A stretch of DNA of 64,000 nucleotides from Pseudomonas fluorescens (GTDB taxonomy: Bacteria; Pseudomonadota; Gammaproteobacteria; Pseudomonadales; Pseudomonadaceae), in NCBI RefSeq assembly GCF_040448305.1, contig NZ_CP148752.1:2480001-2544000 (forward strand), given 5' to 3'. Below the pieces are notes generated by a model. It had not been told where the DNA came from. It made no database searches and saw nothing but the letters and a program-made list of their open reading frames with translations. Shown here piece by piece: positions 27,448-35,787 of this stretch. Position numbers and translations under genes: made by a program. The first letter of the stretch is position 1, and every line of letters starts with the position of its first letter.

Positions 27448-29502
27448 TTATTTTTCTAAAATCCCCGGTACGTTTTTCTCTGCCCACTTCACAAACAATT
27501 TTGCTAGTTCTGTACTCGCGTACTCGGAGTAATGACTATATTCATCTCTAAACAGAGGCATCCCGTTTTTTGTAAGAGAGCAGCCAAGGAAGTTGCAAAA
27601 TAATTCATTCTGATCAAAAACCCGTACGGTTGGGTGTTTGCTTGAAATTTTATCGACTAATGGCTTGAAGTCATTGAATGCTGTTTCCCTTGCTTGTGGA
27701 CTAACGTCGCAAGAGGCTGGTCCACTTTTAAGTGGGCGAGAAAAACAGCCTTTTAGGTCATGGGTTGTTGTGATGTGAGGAACAAAAAGTATGACTTGAA
27801 TTCCGTTGCCTTCAAGATAGCTTATCCGCTCTTCAATTGTTGCAATTGAATTCTCGTCTGGTTTCGGGTCGAGGCCGTCTAGAATTGCATATTTTATTGT
27901 TTTGTCTTTCTCAATGATGCTGTTGATCAGAAGTTTCTGATGGTAAGCCCGACTGCCAGAGCACGGAGTTACCGTCGTTTCTGTATTTTCATCAGATGGA
28001 ATGCCCTGGTTCGGAGAGCAGGCACCAATAGAAAGAATGGTCTGATTATTTATTTTGTTTTCCGCCGCAAGCCCAGGATACAAATGGTTTGCGTAGCTGT
28101 TGCCCAATAAGAGCAAGGTTGGTTTTTCATCTCTATTTGTAATGCAAAACCACCAGCCATATGATTCTGCTTCTTTAAACTGGTATCGATTGATACACAT
28201 GTCGTTGTTGGTGAACTTCCATATCGGCCCTACAAACTGGCTATTGAACTCTTCCGCGCTTTTGACTGCCTCGCGGTCAGGCAGCCCACCCAGATTGAAA
28301 GTTGCAAAACCCACACCTCCAATGCTCGCCATCAGGATGACAAGAATAGGAGTTTTGAATTTACTTTGGTTGGTTCGTAAAGGGCGCTCAAGAAAGCGAT
28401 ATGTCAGCCAAGCTAAAATGATAGCGGTGAACACGGCCGCAATTCTGATTTCTAGGGATGGTACATCGCTCTGAATGATGCGGGGGAATGTCAAAAGAGG
28501 CCAGTGCCACAGGTACAGCGGGAAGCTGATCAGGCCGACCCACACCATCGGTTTGTTGGAAAGAATTGAGCGATTGAGCCACGACCGCGAGCCGGCGGCG
28601 ATGATCAACGCGGTTCCGACTGTTGGAAAGATTGCGCGCCACCCTGGAAATTGATCGTCCTTGGTGATGGTTGCCAGGCCGTAGGCAATGAACCCCAGCC
28701 CGATAAACGACAGGACGTTTCTGATTATTTGGCCGCTCTCGACAGGCACCGGCTTGTGAATGATCGCGGCTAAAAATCGGTCTGTCGCTGCAAAGGCTTT
28801 ATCAAAGGCCGAGATTTTATAGAGTGACAGGTAGGCCAGCACGGAGCCGATCAACAGTTCCCAGCAACGAGTCTGGGGCATGTAGAAGGTGAACGTAGGG
28901 TCTTCCTTGATGTACTCCATGTTCAGGGCGAACGAAGCGCCGAGCAACAACACCGCGATGGTCAGCAGGTTTAACTGTTTTTTCCAAGTGGCCCACATGA
29001 TCACCGGCCAGAAGATGTAGTACTGCTCTTCAATGCCCAATGACCATAGATGCAGGAACGGCTTTATCTCGGCCGACGTGTCGAAGTACCCGCTTTCGTT
29101 CCACAGAACCAGGTTGGATATAAAGGCAGAGCCACCAGCAATGTGTTTGCCGAGCTGCTGGAACTCGTCGGGGAACAGTGTCACCCAGCCGAACGCATAG
29201 CTGGCGATCATCACCGTAAGCAAGGCCGGGAATATGCGGTTGACGCGCCGAACGTAGAAGTCCGGAATGCTGAACTTCCCGCGTGCCAGGCCTTCGAGCA
29301 GGATCGTGGTGATCAGATACCCGGAAATCACGAAGAAAATATCCACGCCGATGAAGCCGCCAGTCACCCATTCCGGGAAGGCGTGAAAGCCGACCACGGA
29401 CAGGACGGCGATTGCGCGCAGGCCATCAATGTCCGGCCGGTATTTCGTATTGTGGGTGTTTAGGGTTAATAGCGTGCTGGTCGGTTCGGCGAGAGACGTC
29501 AT
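27448..29502 (-). CDS. Acyltransferase 3 / SGNH O-acetyltransferase (OafA type)
   Basis: Integral membrane acyltransferase of 684 aa. Residues about 20-385 form the ten-helix acyltransferase-3 domain (YRPDIDGLRAIAVLSVVGFH, then FFVISGYLIT). Residues about 440-684 are an SGNH-hydrolase domain with nucleophile Ser in LLLGNSYANH and the terminal Asp/His in DEYSHYS. Such fused proteins acetylate O-antigen or other surface glycans. The 3' half of the gene is clearly more AT-rich than its neighbours, suggesting transfer. Its place between phage lysis genes and an attachment-like tRNA fragment suggests a prophage-carried seroconversion gene (inference). Confidence 0.88.
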   Translation of the reverse strand: MTSLAEPTSTLLTLNTHNTKYRPDIDGLRAIAVLSVVGFHAFPEWVTGGFIGVDIFFVISGYLITTILLEGLARGKFSIPDFYVRRVNRIFPALLTVMIASYAFGWVTLFPDEFQQLGKHIAGGSAFISNLVLWNESGYFDTSAEIKPFLHLWSLGIEEQYYIFWPVIMWATWKKQLNLLTIAVLLLGASFALNMEYIKEDPTFTFYMPQTRCWELLIGSVLAYLSLYKISAFDKAFAATDRFLAAIIHKPVPVESGQIIRNVLSFIGLGFIAYGLATITKDDQFPGWRAIFPTVGTALIIAAGSRSWLNRSILSNKPMVWVGLISFPLYLWHWPLLTFPRIIQSDVPSLEIRIAAVFTAIILAWLTYRFLERPLRTNQSKFKTPILVILMASIGGVGFATFNLGGLPDREAVKSAEEFNSQFVGPIWKFTNNDMCINRYQFKEAESYGWWFCITNRDEKPTLLLLGNSYANHLYPGLAAENKINNQTILSIGACSPNQGIPSDENTETTVTPCSGSRAYHQKLLINSIIEKDKTIKYAILDGLDPKPDENSIATIEERISYLEGNGIQVILFVPHITTTHDLKGCFSRPLKSGPASCDVSPQARETAFNDFKPLVDKISSKHPTVRVFDQNELFCNFLGCSLTKNGMPLFRDEYSHYSEYASTELAKLFVKWAEKNVPGILEK

Positions 29503-29763
29503 TGTCGGTTGTGTTCCATGCTTGATATCGGGCCTGTTTCTGGCACGTGCGTATCATACGCGGTACAAAGCGGTTACATAAGCTCTACAATTTATAAGGG
29601 GACGGTCGGCAGAACGCCGGGGATGGGCCAATAAGGCGTGCGTGACTTTTGCGTGACTTTCTCACGCACTTGTAAGCTCTTGTAGGCGTTCGATTGCAGC
29701 GAGCGCCAGTAAAAACGGCCATTACAAAGGGGCTTGCATGGGGCCTGCGTGCATGGGGTGCTA

Positions 29764-29797
29764 GGGATCGAGTGTTCGAATCACTCCGTCTCTGCCA
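29764..29797 (+). other. tRNA-Ser-like 3' fragment, probable phage attachment site
   Basis: The sequence has a perfect T-arm (GAGTG, loop TTCGAAT, CACTC at 29770-29786) followed by CGTCTCTG and CCA. It resembles the 3' end of Pseudomonas tRNA-Ser genes with several changes. No D-arm, anticodon arm or 5' acceptor strand precedes it, so it is not a functional tRNA. Phage and island integrases often leave such 3' tRNA pieces, consistent with the lysis genes to the left. Confidence 0.55.
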
Positions 29798-29805
29798 TAT
29801 TTCGC

Positions 29806-29843
29806 AAGGGGGATCAAGTACTTAGCGGCTTGATCCCCTTTCT
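29806..29843 (+). terminator. Intrinsic terminator after the tRNA-like fragment
   Basis: GGGGATCAAG and CTTGATCCCC form a 10-bp GC-rich stem around a 10-nt loop, followed by TTTCTCGTTT. It follows the tRNA-like 3' end by 9 bp, as a terminator would follow a real tRNA gene, which supports descent from a tRNA transcription unit. Confidence 0.7.
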
Positions 29844-30174
29844 CGTTTCAGGCTTGCGCAAAACTACCCGGTGATTTCGCTGATATTCAGGTCCGGAATC
29901 GCCTCTGACCAGATGATTTTCTCCTGGTCTCGTTGGTGGTTTTTGGTCATGCCTTCGCTGTATGCCCCGCGATTTTCTGCCCATCTTTTCCGGCTTTCTC
30001 GTACAAGGGCAGCGACAGCACTCGCACTTCGTGGAAGCCTGGCATCTCTTCTTCCTTCCAACCTGCGTAGCAGTTGGCCACCTCCCACCGGCAGGCTGTA
30101 TGTGGATTAGTGAGTTACGCTGTAAAGCAGGCAGCGTGAGAACACAAACGGTCTCTCATCATGGATGGATCAAG

Positions 30175-30456
30175 ATGAAACTGATTTTGGTTATGCTTGT
30201 TGTTGGTCTGTTGGCTTGGAAGCTTTCCCCTGAATTACAGTCCTGGGCTGAGGCTCGGCTATCGAATCCCCAAATCACCGCTACGGTAGTGGCTGCGCCG
30301 AAGCCTGTTTCGGCTCCAGTCAAATGCGATGGGCGTAAATATTGCTCGCAGATGACCTCGTGCGCAGAGGCCAAAAACTTTCTGCAAAATTGCCCAGGAA
30401 TGAAAATGGACGGCGACAACGACGGGATACCCTGTGAGGCGCAGTGGTGCCAGTGA
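30175..30456 (+). CDS. Excalibur calcium-binding domain protein
   Basis: Small protein of 93 aa starting at ATG 30175 (MKLILVMLVVGLLAWKL), with an N-terminal membrane anchor or signal sequence, a short linker and a C-terminal Excalibur domain. The domain shows the paired cysteines and acidic loop: CDGRKYCSQMTSCAEAK, then DGDNDGIPCE. Excalibur domains occur at the C-terminus of secreted nucleases and small stand-alone proteins and are thought to bind calcium through the DxDxDG loop. Function is unknown. Upstream in-frame sequence lacks a good start. Confidence 0.75.
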   Translation: MKLILVMLVVGLLAWKLSPELQSWAEARLSNPQITATVVAAPKPVSAPVKCDGRKYCSQMTSCAEAKNFLQNCPGMKMDGDNDGIPCEAQWCQ

Positions 30457-30665
30457 CTATTCGCCGTTCACCGGCAAGCTAGTAGGTGGATTGTGGAATT
30501 CTGATGGAGGGCGTAAGGCACGTTTGAAGGTGAGGTACGTTTTATTGGTTCACCTCGCCAGTTGCGTTACACACACTCTCCCCAGAGGTGACTGTTGGTA
30601 TGAAGAGGTTCGGGGGAACGCGGCGCCCATCGGACGACAGTTGCCACCATGGCGATGCTGAGAGC

Positions 30666-30908
30666 TCAGTCCTCGGGATCTTCCTCTTCTTCAGGCTCAC
30701 ACCTGGCAATCAGTTCGGCAATGGTTTCAGCTATGAAGTCCGCATTTGCGGTGATCACGGCCAGATGATCCTCAATACGGATGGACACTTCCGTGGATCC
30801 GCGTTGTTTGATCCAAATGCCTATTTCTTCAATGGCGCAACCCAAGGCCATGATGTTCTGATTGAGTCGGCTGAGTAGGGCGGGGGTAGGATCGTCTGGT
30901 AGGGGCAT
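30666..30908 (-). CDS. Small hypothetical acidic-tailed protein
   Basis: An 80-aa protein from the ATG at 30908 (MPLPDDPTPALLSRLNQNIM), with AGGAG about 8 bp upstream. It is predicted to be mainly helical and ends in a very acidic tail (EPEEEEDPED). No known motif is recognised. The strong ribosome binding site and balanced composition support a real gene. No functional link to its neighbours is apparent. Confidence 0.6.
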   Translation of the reverse strand: MPLPDDPTPALLSRLNQNIMALGCAIEEIGIWIKQRGSTEVSIRIEDHLAVITANADFIAETIAELIARCEPEEEEDPED

Positions 30909-31017
30909 GGCCGCTTCTCCTGTGTCTAAGAAAAGCGTAGCAGGTGGCAAAAAGCCCGGCGCTGGGCCGGGTAAGCGCCACCTCTTCATGGTGCCTGGTG
31001 GTAGCGGTTGCGATGGT

Positions 31018-31359
31018 CTATGCCTGAATTCCGATCTCACTCTGTGCAGCTTGTAACGCTCGCTCCTCGGTCAGCGGCATTAAAGTTGGCTGTGTATTGC
31101 TGGCGTGCAAGTAAAGAAAGAAGTGCCCTGAATCGTCTAACAATACCCGGTACAGTTCTGATGGCCGAAAGTTGTTACCGATATAAATACTTTCCTTGAG
31201 GATCTCGAAAGACTTGATCCCATGCTGTTGCATTGTAGTTTCAAAGGCTTCGTAAAGAGTTTCTCTACGACGTCGATTGTTTCGAGCATTCAGCTTGAAA
31301 AAAACCACCATCAGCACGGCATAGCTGATAAGGAGTATCACAAGGGCGCTAGTGCGCAT
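31018..31359 (-). CDS. Hypothetical single-span membrane protein
   Basis: A 113-aa protein from the ATG at 31359 (MRTSALVILLISYAVLMVVFF): an N-terminal membrane helix, an Arg-rich stop-transfer (NARNNRRRRE) and a cytoplasmic domain of about 80 residues (IYIGNNFRPSELYRVLLDDS). GGAG lies about 9 bp upstream of the start. No family is recognised. It is transcribed towards the small hypothetical gene 109 bp away. Confidence 0.6.
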   Translation of the reverse strand: MRTSALVILLISYAVLMVVFFKLNARNNRRRRETLYEAFETTMQQHGIKSFEILKESIYIGNNFRPSELYRVLLDDSGHFFLYLHASNTQPTLMPLTEERALQAAQSEIGIQA

Positions 31360-31383
31360 GTGTGGAGCTCCATGTCCTCTCAA

Positions 31384-31734
31384 TCGTTCTTCATCTCAGT
31401 GTAGGCGCGTTCCTGGTGTTTATCGCCGAATGGCAAGTGTCGCGACATTGGAGTCAGCATGACGAACGCAACCCGCTTGCGCCACGCGCTCGGCATCACC
31501 GATGTACATGCACTTTTATAAAGCGCCATGCGTAACAACGCACCAGTCGGAAGCGTCGCAAAGCGCTTTCGCCTGCGGTCGCTCCAGCGTCTCGAATGGT
31601 TGCCCTTGATCATTCGCCTTCCCTGGAAGTCGGCTCACACTTGCCGAAACGCGCCTGGACAGCAGTCGCCGTGACAATCCCCCCTGGCTCAAGAGTCCGT
31701 GTTTCCAGATAGTTGAAGCCTCTCTGTGGCTGAC
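31384..31734. other. No gene seen upstream of the nir promoter
   Basis: Short reading frames exist on both strands but none has a ribosome binding site or recognisable protein character. The region probably carries activator sites for the sigma-54 promoter to its right; I did not find a convincing full NtrC site (TGCACC-N5-GGTGCA). Confidence 0.4.
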
Positions 31735-31750
31735 TGGCACAAAGGCTGCA
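31735..31750 (+). promoter_or_regulatory. Sigma-54 (RpoN) promoter of nirBD
   Basis: TGGCACAAAGGCTGCA matches the RpoN consensus TGGCACR-N4-TTGCW with one mismatch, and the GG (31736-31737) and GC (31748-31749) doublets have the exact 12-bp offset. Transcription would start near 31761, giving a leader of about 210 nt before nirB. RpoN control fits nitrogen assimilation. Confidence 0.72.
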
Positions 31751-31847
31751 AGGCTGTCATCAGGTCCACCTGGAGAGCATTCGTGTGGACAGCCCCCTCG
31801 GTCAACGACGATCGATTGGCCGAACAGGTCGTGGGCAGCATCGGTGG

Positions 31848-31867
31848 ATCAGGCATAGATGCCTGGT
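31848..31867 (+). promoter_or_regulatory. ANTAR-type hexaloop hairpin P1 in nir leader
   Basis: The RNA would form stem CAGGC / GCCUG (31850-31854 with 31861-31865, extended by U-G and A-U pairs) closing the hexaloop AUAGAU. Adenine at loop position 1 and guanine at position 4 are the ANTAR-target signature. It is the first of two hairpins with the same 5-bp stem. Confidence 0.75.
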
Positions 31868-31885
31868 TTCAACACCGCAAAAGAA

Positions 31886-31901
31886 CAGGCAAAGACGCCT
31901 G
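31886..31901 (+). promoter_or_regulatory. ANTAR-type hexaloop hairpin P2 in nir leader
   Basis: Stem CAGGC / GCCUG (31886-31890 with 31897-31901) closes the hexaloop AAAGAC, again with A1 and G4. Its 3' strand (GCCUG) is also part of the 5' strand of the following terminator, so P2 and the terminator cannot coexist. This is the expected antiterminator for an ANTAR protein such as NasT. Confidence 0.75.
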
Positions 31902-31930
31902 GAACCGAAAGGTTTCAGGCGTTTTTTTTT
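31895..31930 (+). terminator. Leader terminator (attenuator) upstream of nirB
   Basis: ACGCCTGGAACC, loop GAAA, GGTTTCAGGCGT form a 12-bp stem with one G-T pair, followed by nine T residues. It is a textbook intrinsic terminator, but lies 40 bp before the nirB start on the same strand, so it must be an attenuator that is disarmed when P2 forms. Confidence 0.85.
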
Positions 31931-31969
31931 GCTTTTAAAACCGTGATTGGCTCGGGCTGGGTGCTTTCT

Positions 31970-34531
31970 ATGAATTCCAATGTTGCCACGTTGAACAAGA
32001 TGCAAACGCTGATCGTGATCGGTAATGGCATGGTCGGACATCATTGTGTCGAACAGCTGATCGAGCGGGGAGCGCTTGACCATTACCGGCTGCACGTCTT
32101 CAGTGAGGAGCCGGTGCGTGCCTATGACCGTGTGCATCTTTCCGAGTACTTCTCCGGTCGTGATGCCGAGTCGCTGGCGCTGTCCGATGCGTCGCTTTAT
32201 CAGACGCTCGGCGTTACGCTGCATCTGGGTGTGCCGGTATTGGAAATCGACCGCGTCCGTCGCCAGGTGGTCACCGCGCAAGGTTGCGTCACGTATGACA
32301 AATTGGTGCTGGCCACCGGTTCTTATCCGTTTGTTCCGCCAATCGAAGGCGCCGAAGGTGAATCGCGCCTGGTCTATCGCACCCTGGAAGACCTCGATGC
32401 CATTCGGGCTGCGGCGGCCAATGCCCGGCGCGGCGTGGTGGTCGGCGGTGGCTTGCTGGGGCTGGAAGCCGCGAACGCGTTGAAGAGCCTGGGTCTTGAA
32501 GCCCACGTGGTGGAATTCGCGCCGCGCTTGATGCCGGTACAACTCGATGACCTCGGTGGCCAGGCGCTCAAGGCGCAGATCGAACGATTGGGCGTCGGTG
32601 TACACCTGTCCCGCGCCACTCAATCGATCAGCGCGGGCGAGCAGTACCGCTATCGCATGAATTTCGCCAATGACGAATTCCTCGAAACCGACCTGATCGT
32701 GTTTTCCGCCGGTATCCGCGCTCAAGACGCGCTCGCTCGCCAATGTGCGCTGGAGATCGGTCCGCGCGGTGGCGTGGTGATCGACGACACGTGCCTCAGT
32801 TGCGACCCGAACATCTACGCCATCGGTGAATGCGCTTCATGGAACGGCAGCCTGTTCGGGTTGGTCGCGCCGGGCTACCAGATGGCGCGCAGCGTCGCGG
32901 CCCGTCTGTGCAACGAAGTCGCCGAGCCGTTCACCGGTGCCGACATGTCGACCAAGCTCAAGCTGCTGGGGGTGGATGTCGGCTCCATCGGCGACGCCCA
33001 CGGCAACACCCCGGGCGCGCGCAGCTATCAATTCATCGACGAAACCAGCGCCAGCTATCGCCGCCTGGTGGTGGATGCCAGTGGCAAGCACGTCCTCGGT
33101 GCAGTGCTGGTGGGTGACAACAGCTATTACGACACCCTGCTGCAATACATGCAGAATGGCATCGCCTTGCCGGCAGAACCCGCCAGCCTGATTCTGCCGT
33201 CCTCCGAAGGCGCGCCGACCCTGGGCCCGGGTGCGCTGCCCGAGTCAGCCACGGTGTGCTCATGCCATAACGTCACCAAGGGCTCCATCTGTTCGGCCAT
33301 CGACGGCGGCTGCACCGACCTCGGCCAGCTCAAGTCGCAGACCAAGGCCTGTACCGGCTGCGGCGGTTGCGCCGGCCTGCTCAAGCAAGTCTTCGAGCAT
33401 GAGTTGATTGCCCGTGGCGTCAGTGTCGACAAGAGCCTGTGCGAACACTTCGCCTATACCCGTCAGGAGCTTTATGCGCTGGTGCGGGTAGAAGGGGTGA
33501 TCACCTTCGACGAACTGTTGGCCAAGCACGGCCGTGGTCATACCGGTTGCGACGTTTGCAAACCGGCCGTGGGTTCGATTCTCGCCTCGTGCTGGAACCA
33601 GCCGATCATGGACACGTCGCTGGTGCCGTTGCAGGACACCAACGACACCTTCATGGCCAACATGCAGAAAAACGGCACCTATTCGGTGGTGCCGCGCATC
33701 GCCGGGGGCGAAATCACCGCCGACAAGCTGATCGCGATTGGCGTGGTGGCGAAGAAATACGACCTCTACACCAAAATCACCGGCGGCCAGCGCATCGACC
33801 TGTTCGGCGCTCAATTGCATCAGTTGCCGAACATCTGGTCCGAGTTGATCGAGGCCGGTTTCGAAACCGGGCACGCCTACGGCAAATCGACCCGCACGGT
33901 GAAGTCCTGCGTCGGCAGCAACTGGTGCCGTTATGGCGTGCAGGACAGCGTGCAAATGGCCCTGACCCTCGAGGATCGCTACAAGGGGCTGCGTTCGCCA
34001 CACAAGCTCAAGTTCGCGGTCTCCGGTTGCACCCGTGAGTGCGCCGAAGCGCAAAGCAAGGACGTTGGCGTAATCGCCACCGAGAAAGGCTGGAACCTCT
34101 ATGTGGCCGGTAACGGCGGCATGCGCCCGCGCCACGCCGAGTTGTTCGCCACCGACCTCGATGACGCCACCCTGATTCGTTACATCGACCGGTTTCTGAT
34201 GTTCTACATCCGCACCGCCGACAAATTGCAGCGCACCTCGGTCTGGCGCGAGAGCCTGGAGGGCGGCCTGGATTACCTCAAGGACGTGATCATCAACGAC
34301 AGCCTGGGGCTTGGCTTTGAGCTCGAATCGCAGATGCAATTGGTGGTCAACCGCTACGAATGCGAATGGGCCAACGCCCTGAAAGACCCGGAAAAGCTCA
34401 AGCGTTTCCGCACCTTCGTCAACGATCAACGCCCGGACCCGGACATCCATTTTGTCCAGGAACGCGGTCAGCGCCGGCCGATCATGGCCTCTGAACTCCA
34501 CCTTATCCCTGTCATCGAGGAGATTGTCTGA
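31970..34531 (+). CDS. nirB: Assimilatory nitrite reductase large subunit NirB
   Basis: NAD(P)H-dependent siroheme nitrite reductase, 853 aa from ATG 31970, reducing nitrite to ammonium in the cytoplasm. Domain order: FAD/NAD-binding oxidoreductase (about 10-300, VIGNGMVGHH and GGGLLGLEAAN), BFD-type [2Fe-2S] region (CSCHNVTKG ... CTGCGGC, about 425-470), ferredoxin-like half domain, and the siroheme/[4Fe-4S] domain with Cys647, Cys653, Cys687 and Cys691 (SCVGSNWC and SGCTREC). Upstream in-frame codons to 31859 lie within the terminator and are excluded. It is followed directly by nirD. RpoN plus ANTAR-type control is predicted. Confidence 0.95.
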   Translation: MNSNVATLNKMQTLIVIGNGMVGHHCVEQLIERGALDHYRLHVFSEEPVRAYDRVHLSEYFSGRDAESLALSDASLYQTLGVTLHLGVPVLEIDRVRRQVVTAQGCVTYDKLVLATGSYPFVPPIEGAEGESRLVYRTLEDLDAIRAAAANARRGVVVGGGLLGLEAANALKSLGLEAHVVEFAPRLMPVQLDDLGGQALKAQIERLGVGVHLSRATQSISAGEQYRYRMNFANDEFLETDLIVFSAGIRAQDALARQCALEIGPRGGVVIDDTCLSCDPNIYAIGECASWNGSLFGLVAPGYQMARSVAARLCNEVAEPFTGADMSTKLKLLGVDVGSIGDAHGNTPGARSYQFIDETSASYRRLVVDASGKHVLGAVLVGDNSYYDTLLQYMQNGIALPAEPASLILPSSEGAPTLGPGALPESATVCSCHNVTKGSICSAIDGGCTDLGQLKSQTKACTGCGGCAGLLKQVFEHELIARGVSVDKSLCEHFAYTRQELYALVRVEGVITFDELLAKHGRGHTGCDVCKPAVGSILASCWNQPIMDTSLVPLQDTNDTFMANMQKNGTYSVVPRIAGGEITADKLIAIGVVAKKYDLYTKITGGQRIDLFGAQLHQLPNIWSELIEAGFETGHAYGKSTRTVKSCVGSNWCRYGVQDSVQMALTLEDRYKGLRSPHKLKFAVSGCTRECAEAQSKDVGVIATEKGWNLYVAGNGGMRPRHAELFATDLDDATLIRYIDRFLMFYIRTADKLQRTSVWRESLEGGLDYLKDVIINDSLGLGFELESQMQLVVNRYECEWANALKDPEKLKRFRTFVNDQRPDPDIHFVQERGQRRPIMASELHLIPVIEEIV

Positions 34532-34917
34532 TGAGCCAGTCCGATACCCAGCGAGCCTATTCCAGTCCCTCCCTGGTCAATCCCGATGCCTGGCAAGCGG
34601 TGTGCAGCCAGGAGGATCTGGTGAGTAACTCCGGCGTCGTCGTCTGGCTCGACGGTGCACAAGTGGCGCTGTTCTACCTGCCGGCTGCCGAAGGCAAGAC
34701 CCTCTATGCCATCGATAATCATGACCCGCAATCCGGGGCGAATGTCATCGGTCGCGGGCTGATCGGCAGCATCAAGGACGATCTGGTGATTGCCTCGCCA
34801 CTCTACAAACAGCATTTCCGCCTTGAGGACGGCAGTTGCCTGGAGTATCCGCAGCAACGCCTGCGGGTCTGGCCGGTGCGGCTGAGCGGAGGCAAGGTGG
34901 AGGTCGCGGTGGCCTGA
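34531..34917 (+). CDS. nirD: Nitrite reductase small subunit NirD
   Basis: A 128-aa Rieske-fold protein, translationally coupled to nirB (TGATG overlap). Like other bacterial NirD proteins it lacks the Cys/His ligands of a true Rieske cluster; it shows the fold pattern DNHDPQSGANVIGRGLIG, then ASPLYKQHFRLEDG. It is the small partner of NirB. No assimilatory nitrate reductase gene follows in this window. Confidence 0.92.
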   Translation: MSQSDTQRAYSSPSLVNPDAWQAVCSQEDLVSNSGVVVWLDGAQVALFYLPAAEGKTLYAIDNHDPQSGANVIGRGLIGSIKDDLVIASPLYKQHFRLEDGSCLEYPQQRLRVWPVRLSGGKVEVAVA

Positions 34918-35018
34918 CCACATGGATTTCGCCGGGGTCTGAGCGCTCATTCTATTAATGATGTATGCCAGGCTCCGGCGGAGTCGATGATCAATGACAA
35001 ACAGTATCGGAGGTTCGT

Positions 35019-35459
35019 ATGAAAACAGCCGCACAACTGCTGAAGCTCAAGGCCGTGCAGAACCGGCGGGTGCATAGCATCGCGCCAGACCAGATGGTGC
35101 TTGAAGCGTTGAAGATGATGGCGGAAAAAAATGTCGGTGCTCTACCCGTCATAGAGGAGGGGCAGGTGGTCGGCGTTATCAGCGAACGCGACTATGCGCG
35201 CAAGGTCGTTCTACAGGGGCGCTCTTCGGTCGGTACGCCGGTCCGGGCCATCATGAGCGCGCCCGTCGTGACAGCAGACAGTCAGCAGAGCATTGAACGT
35301 TGCATGGCGGTCATGACCGACAGTCATCTGCGCCATCTACCGGTGGTGGAGGGCGACCAACTGATTGGCCTGTTGTCGATTGGTGATCTGGTCAAAGAAG
35401 CCATCGTCGAGCAGGCCGAGCTGATCCGGCAACTGGAACACTACATTCGCGGGCATTGA
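35019..35459 (+). CDS. CBS-domain pair protein
   Basis: A 146-aa stand-alone protein with two CBS domains (about residues 15-65 and 78-135): VLEALKMMAEKNVGALPVIEEG with GVISERDYARKVV, then ERCMAVMTDSHLRHLPVVEGD with GLLSIGDLVKEAI. Such tandem CBS proteins bind adenine nucleotides and sense energy or redox state. GGAGG lies about 7 bp before the ATG. It follows nirD by 101 bp and may be independent. Its target is not evident. Confidence 0.88.
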   Translation: MKTAAQLLKLKAVQNRRVHSIAPDQMVLEALKMMAEKNVGALPVIEEGQVVGVISERDYARKVVLQGRSSVGTPVRAIMSAPVVTADSQQSIERCMAVMTDSHLRHLPVVEGDQLIGLLSIGDLVKEAIVEQAELIRQLEHYIRGH

Positions 35460-35569
35460 AACGACCGGGGGGAGGGTGGATCGAAGGCTTATGAGTACAG
35501 GACCAGGGTAAACAACCCGTTATAAACATCCCTATCGTAACCGCACGGCTTACTGAAGTTTCCTTTATA

Positions 35570-35672
35570 GGTAATTGCACGGACTTGCCCACCCATTTGC
35601 ATTCGACCTGACCAATCATTTGCATCGGATTTGACCATCACGCTGCGTGGCCATGACCGGCAGAGAACGACC
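35570..35672. repeat. Left inverted repeat of the accessory island (IS-end-like)
   Basis: Read on the minus strand, this segment runs GGTCGTTCTCTGCCGGTCAT, then TGGTCAAATCCGATGCAAATG, a near-copy TGGTCAGGTCGAATGCAAATG and GTGCAATT. The same series, inverted, is at 43669-43793. Repeated TGGTCA...ATGCAAATG units recall the multiple terminal repeats of IS21-family elements in Pseudomonas (family assignment is inference). No transposase gene remains. Confidence 0.65.
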
Positions 35673-35787
35673 CTATGCCCTTCAGACAGGCATCTATTTG
35701 CCGATTGATGTATGTCACAAAACAGCCACCAGTGAGCCTGCTCACAGGAAAGCTCCGTAGTTGCGCCTCCTGGGTGCGTTGAGGCGT

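Noticed and set aside
29700..29797. A complete tRNA gene
   Set aside because: Only the T-arm and 3' acceptor tail can be found; no anticodon arm, D-arm or matching 5' acceptor strand precedes them.
29864..30088. 74-codon minus-strand frame beyond the tRNA-like scar
   Set aside because: The N-terminal part is low in protein character and no family is recognised; could be a fragment but cannot be supported.
31380..31740. Two overlapping minus-strand frames upstream of nirB
   Set aside because: They are rich in Arg/Ser/Leu without structure, lack ribosome binding sites and overlap the sigma-54 promoter region.
33260..34501. 413-codon open frame antisense to nirB
   Set aside because: It lies fully opposite the conserved siroheme domain of NirB and has no recognisable motif or ribosome binding site.
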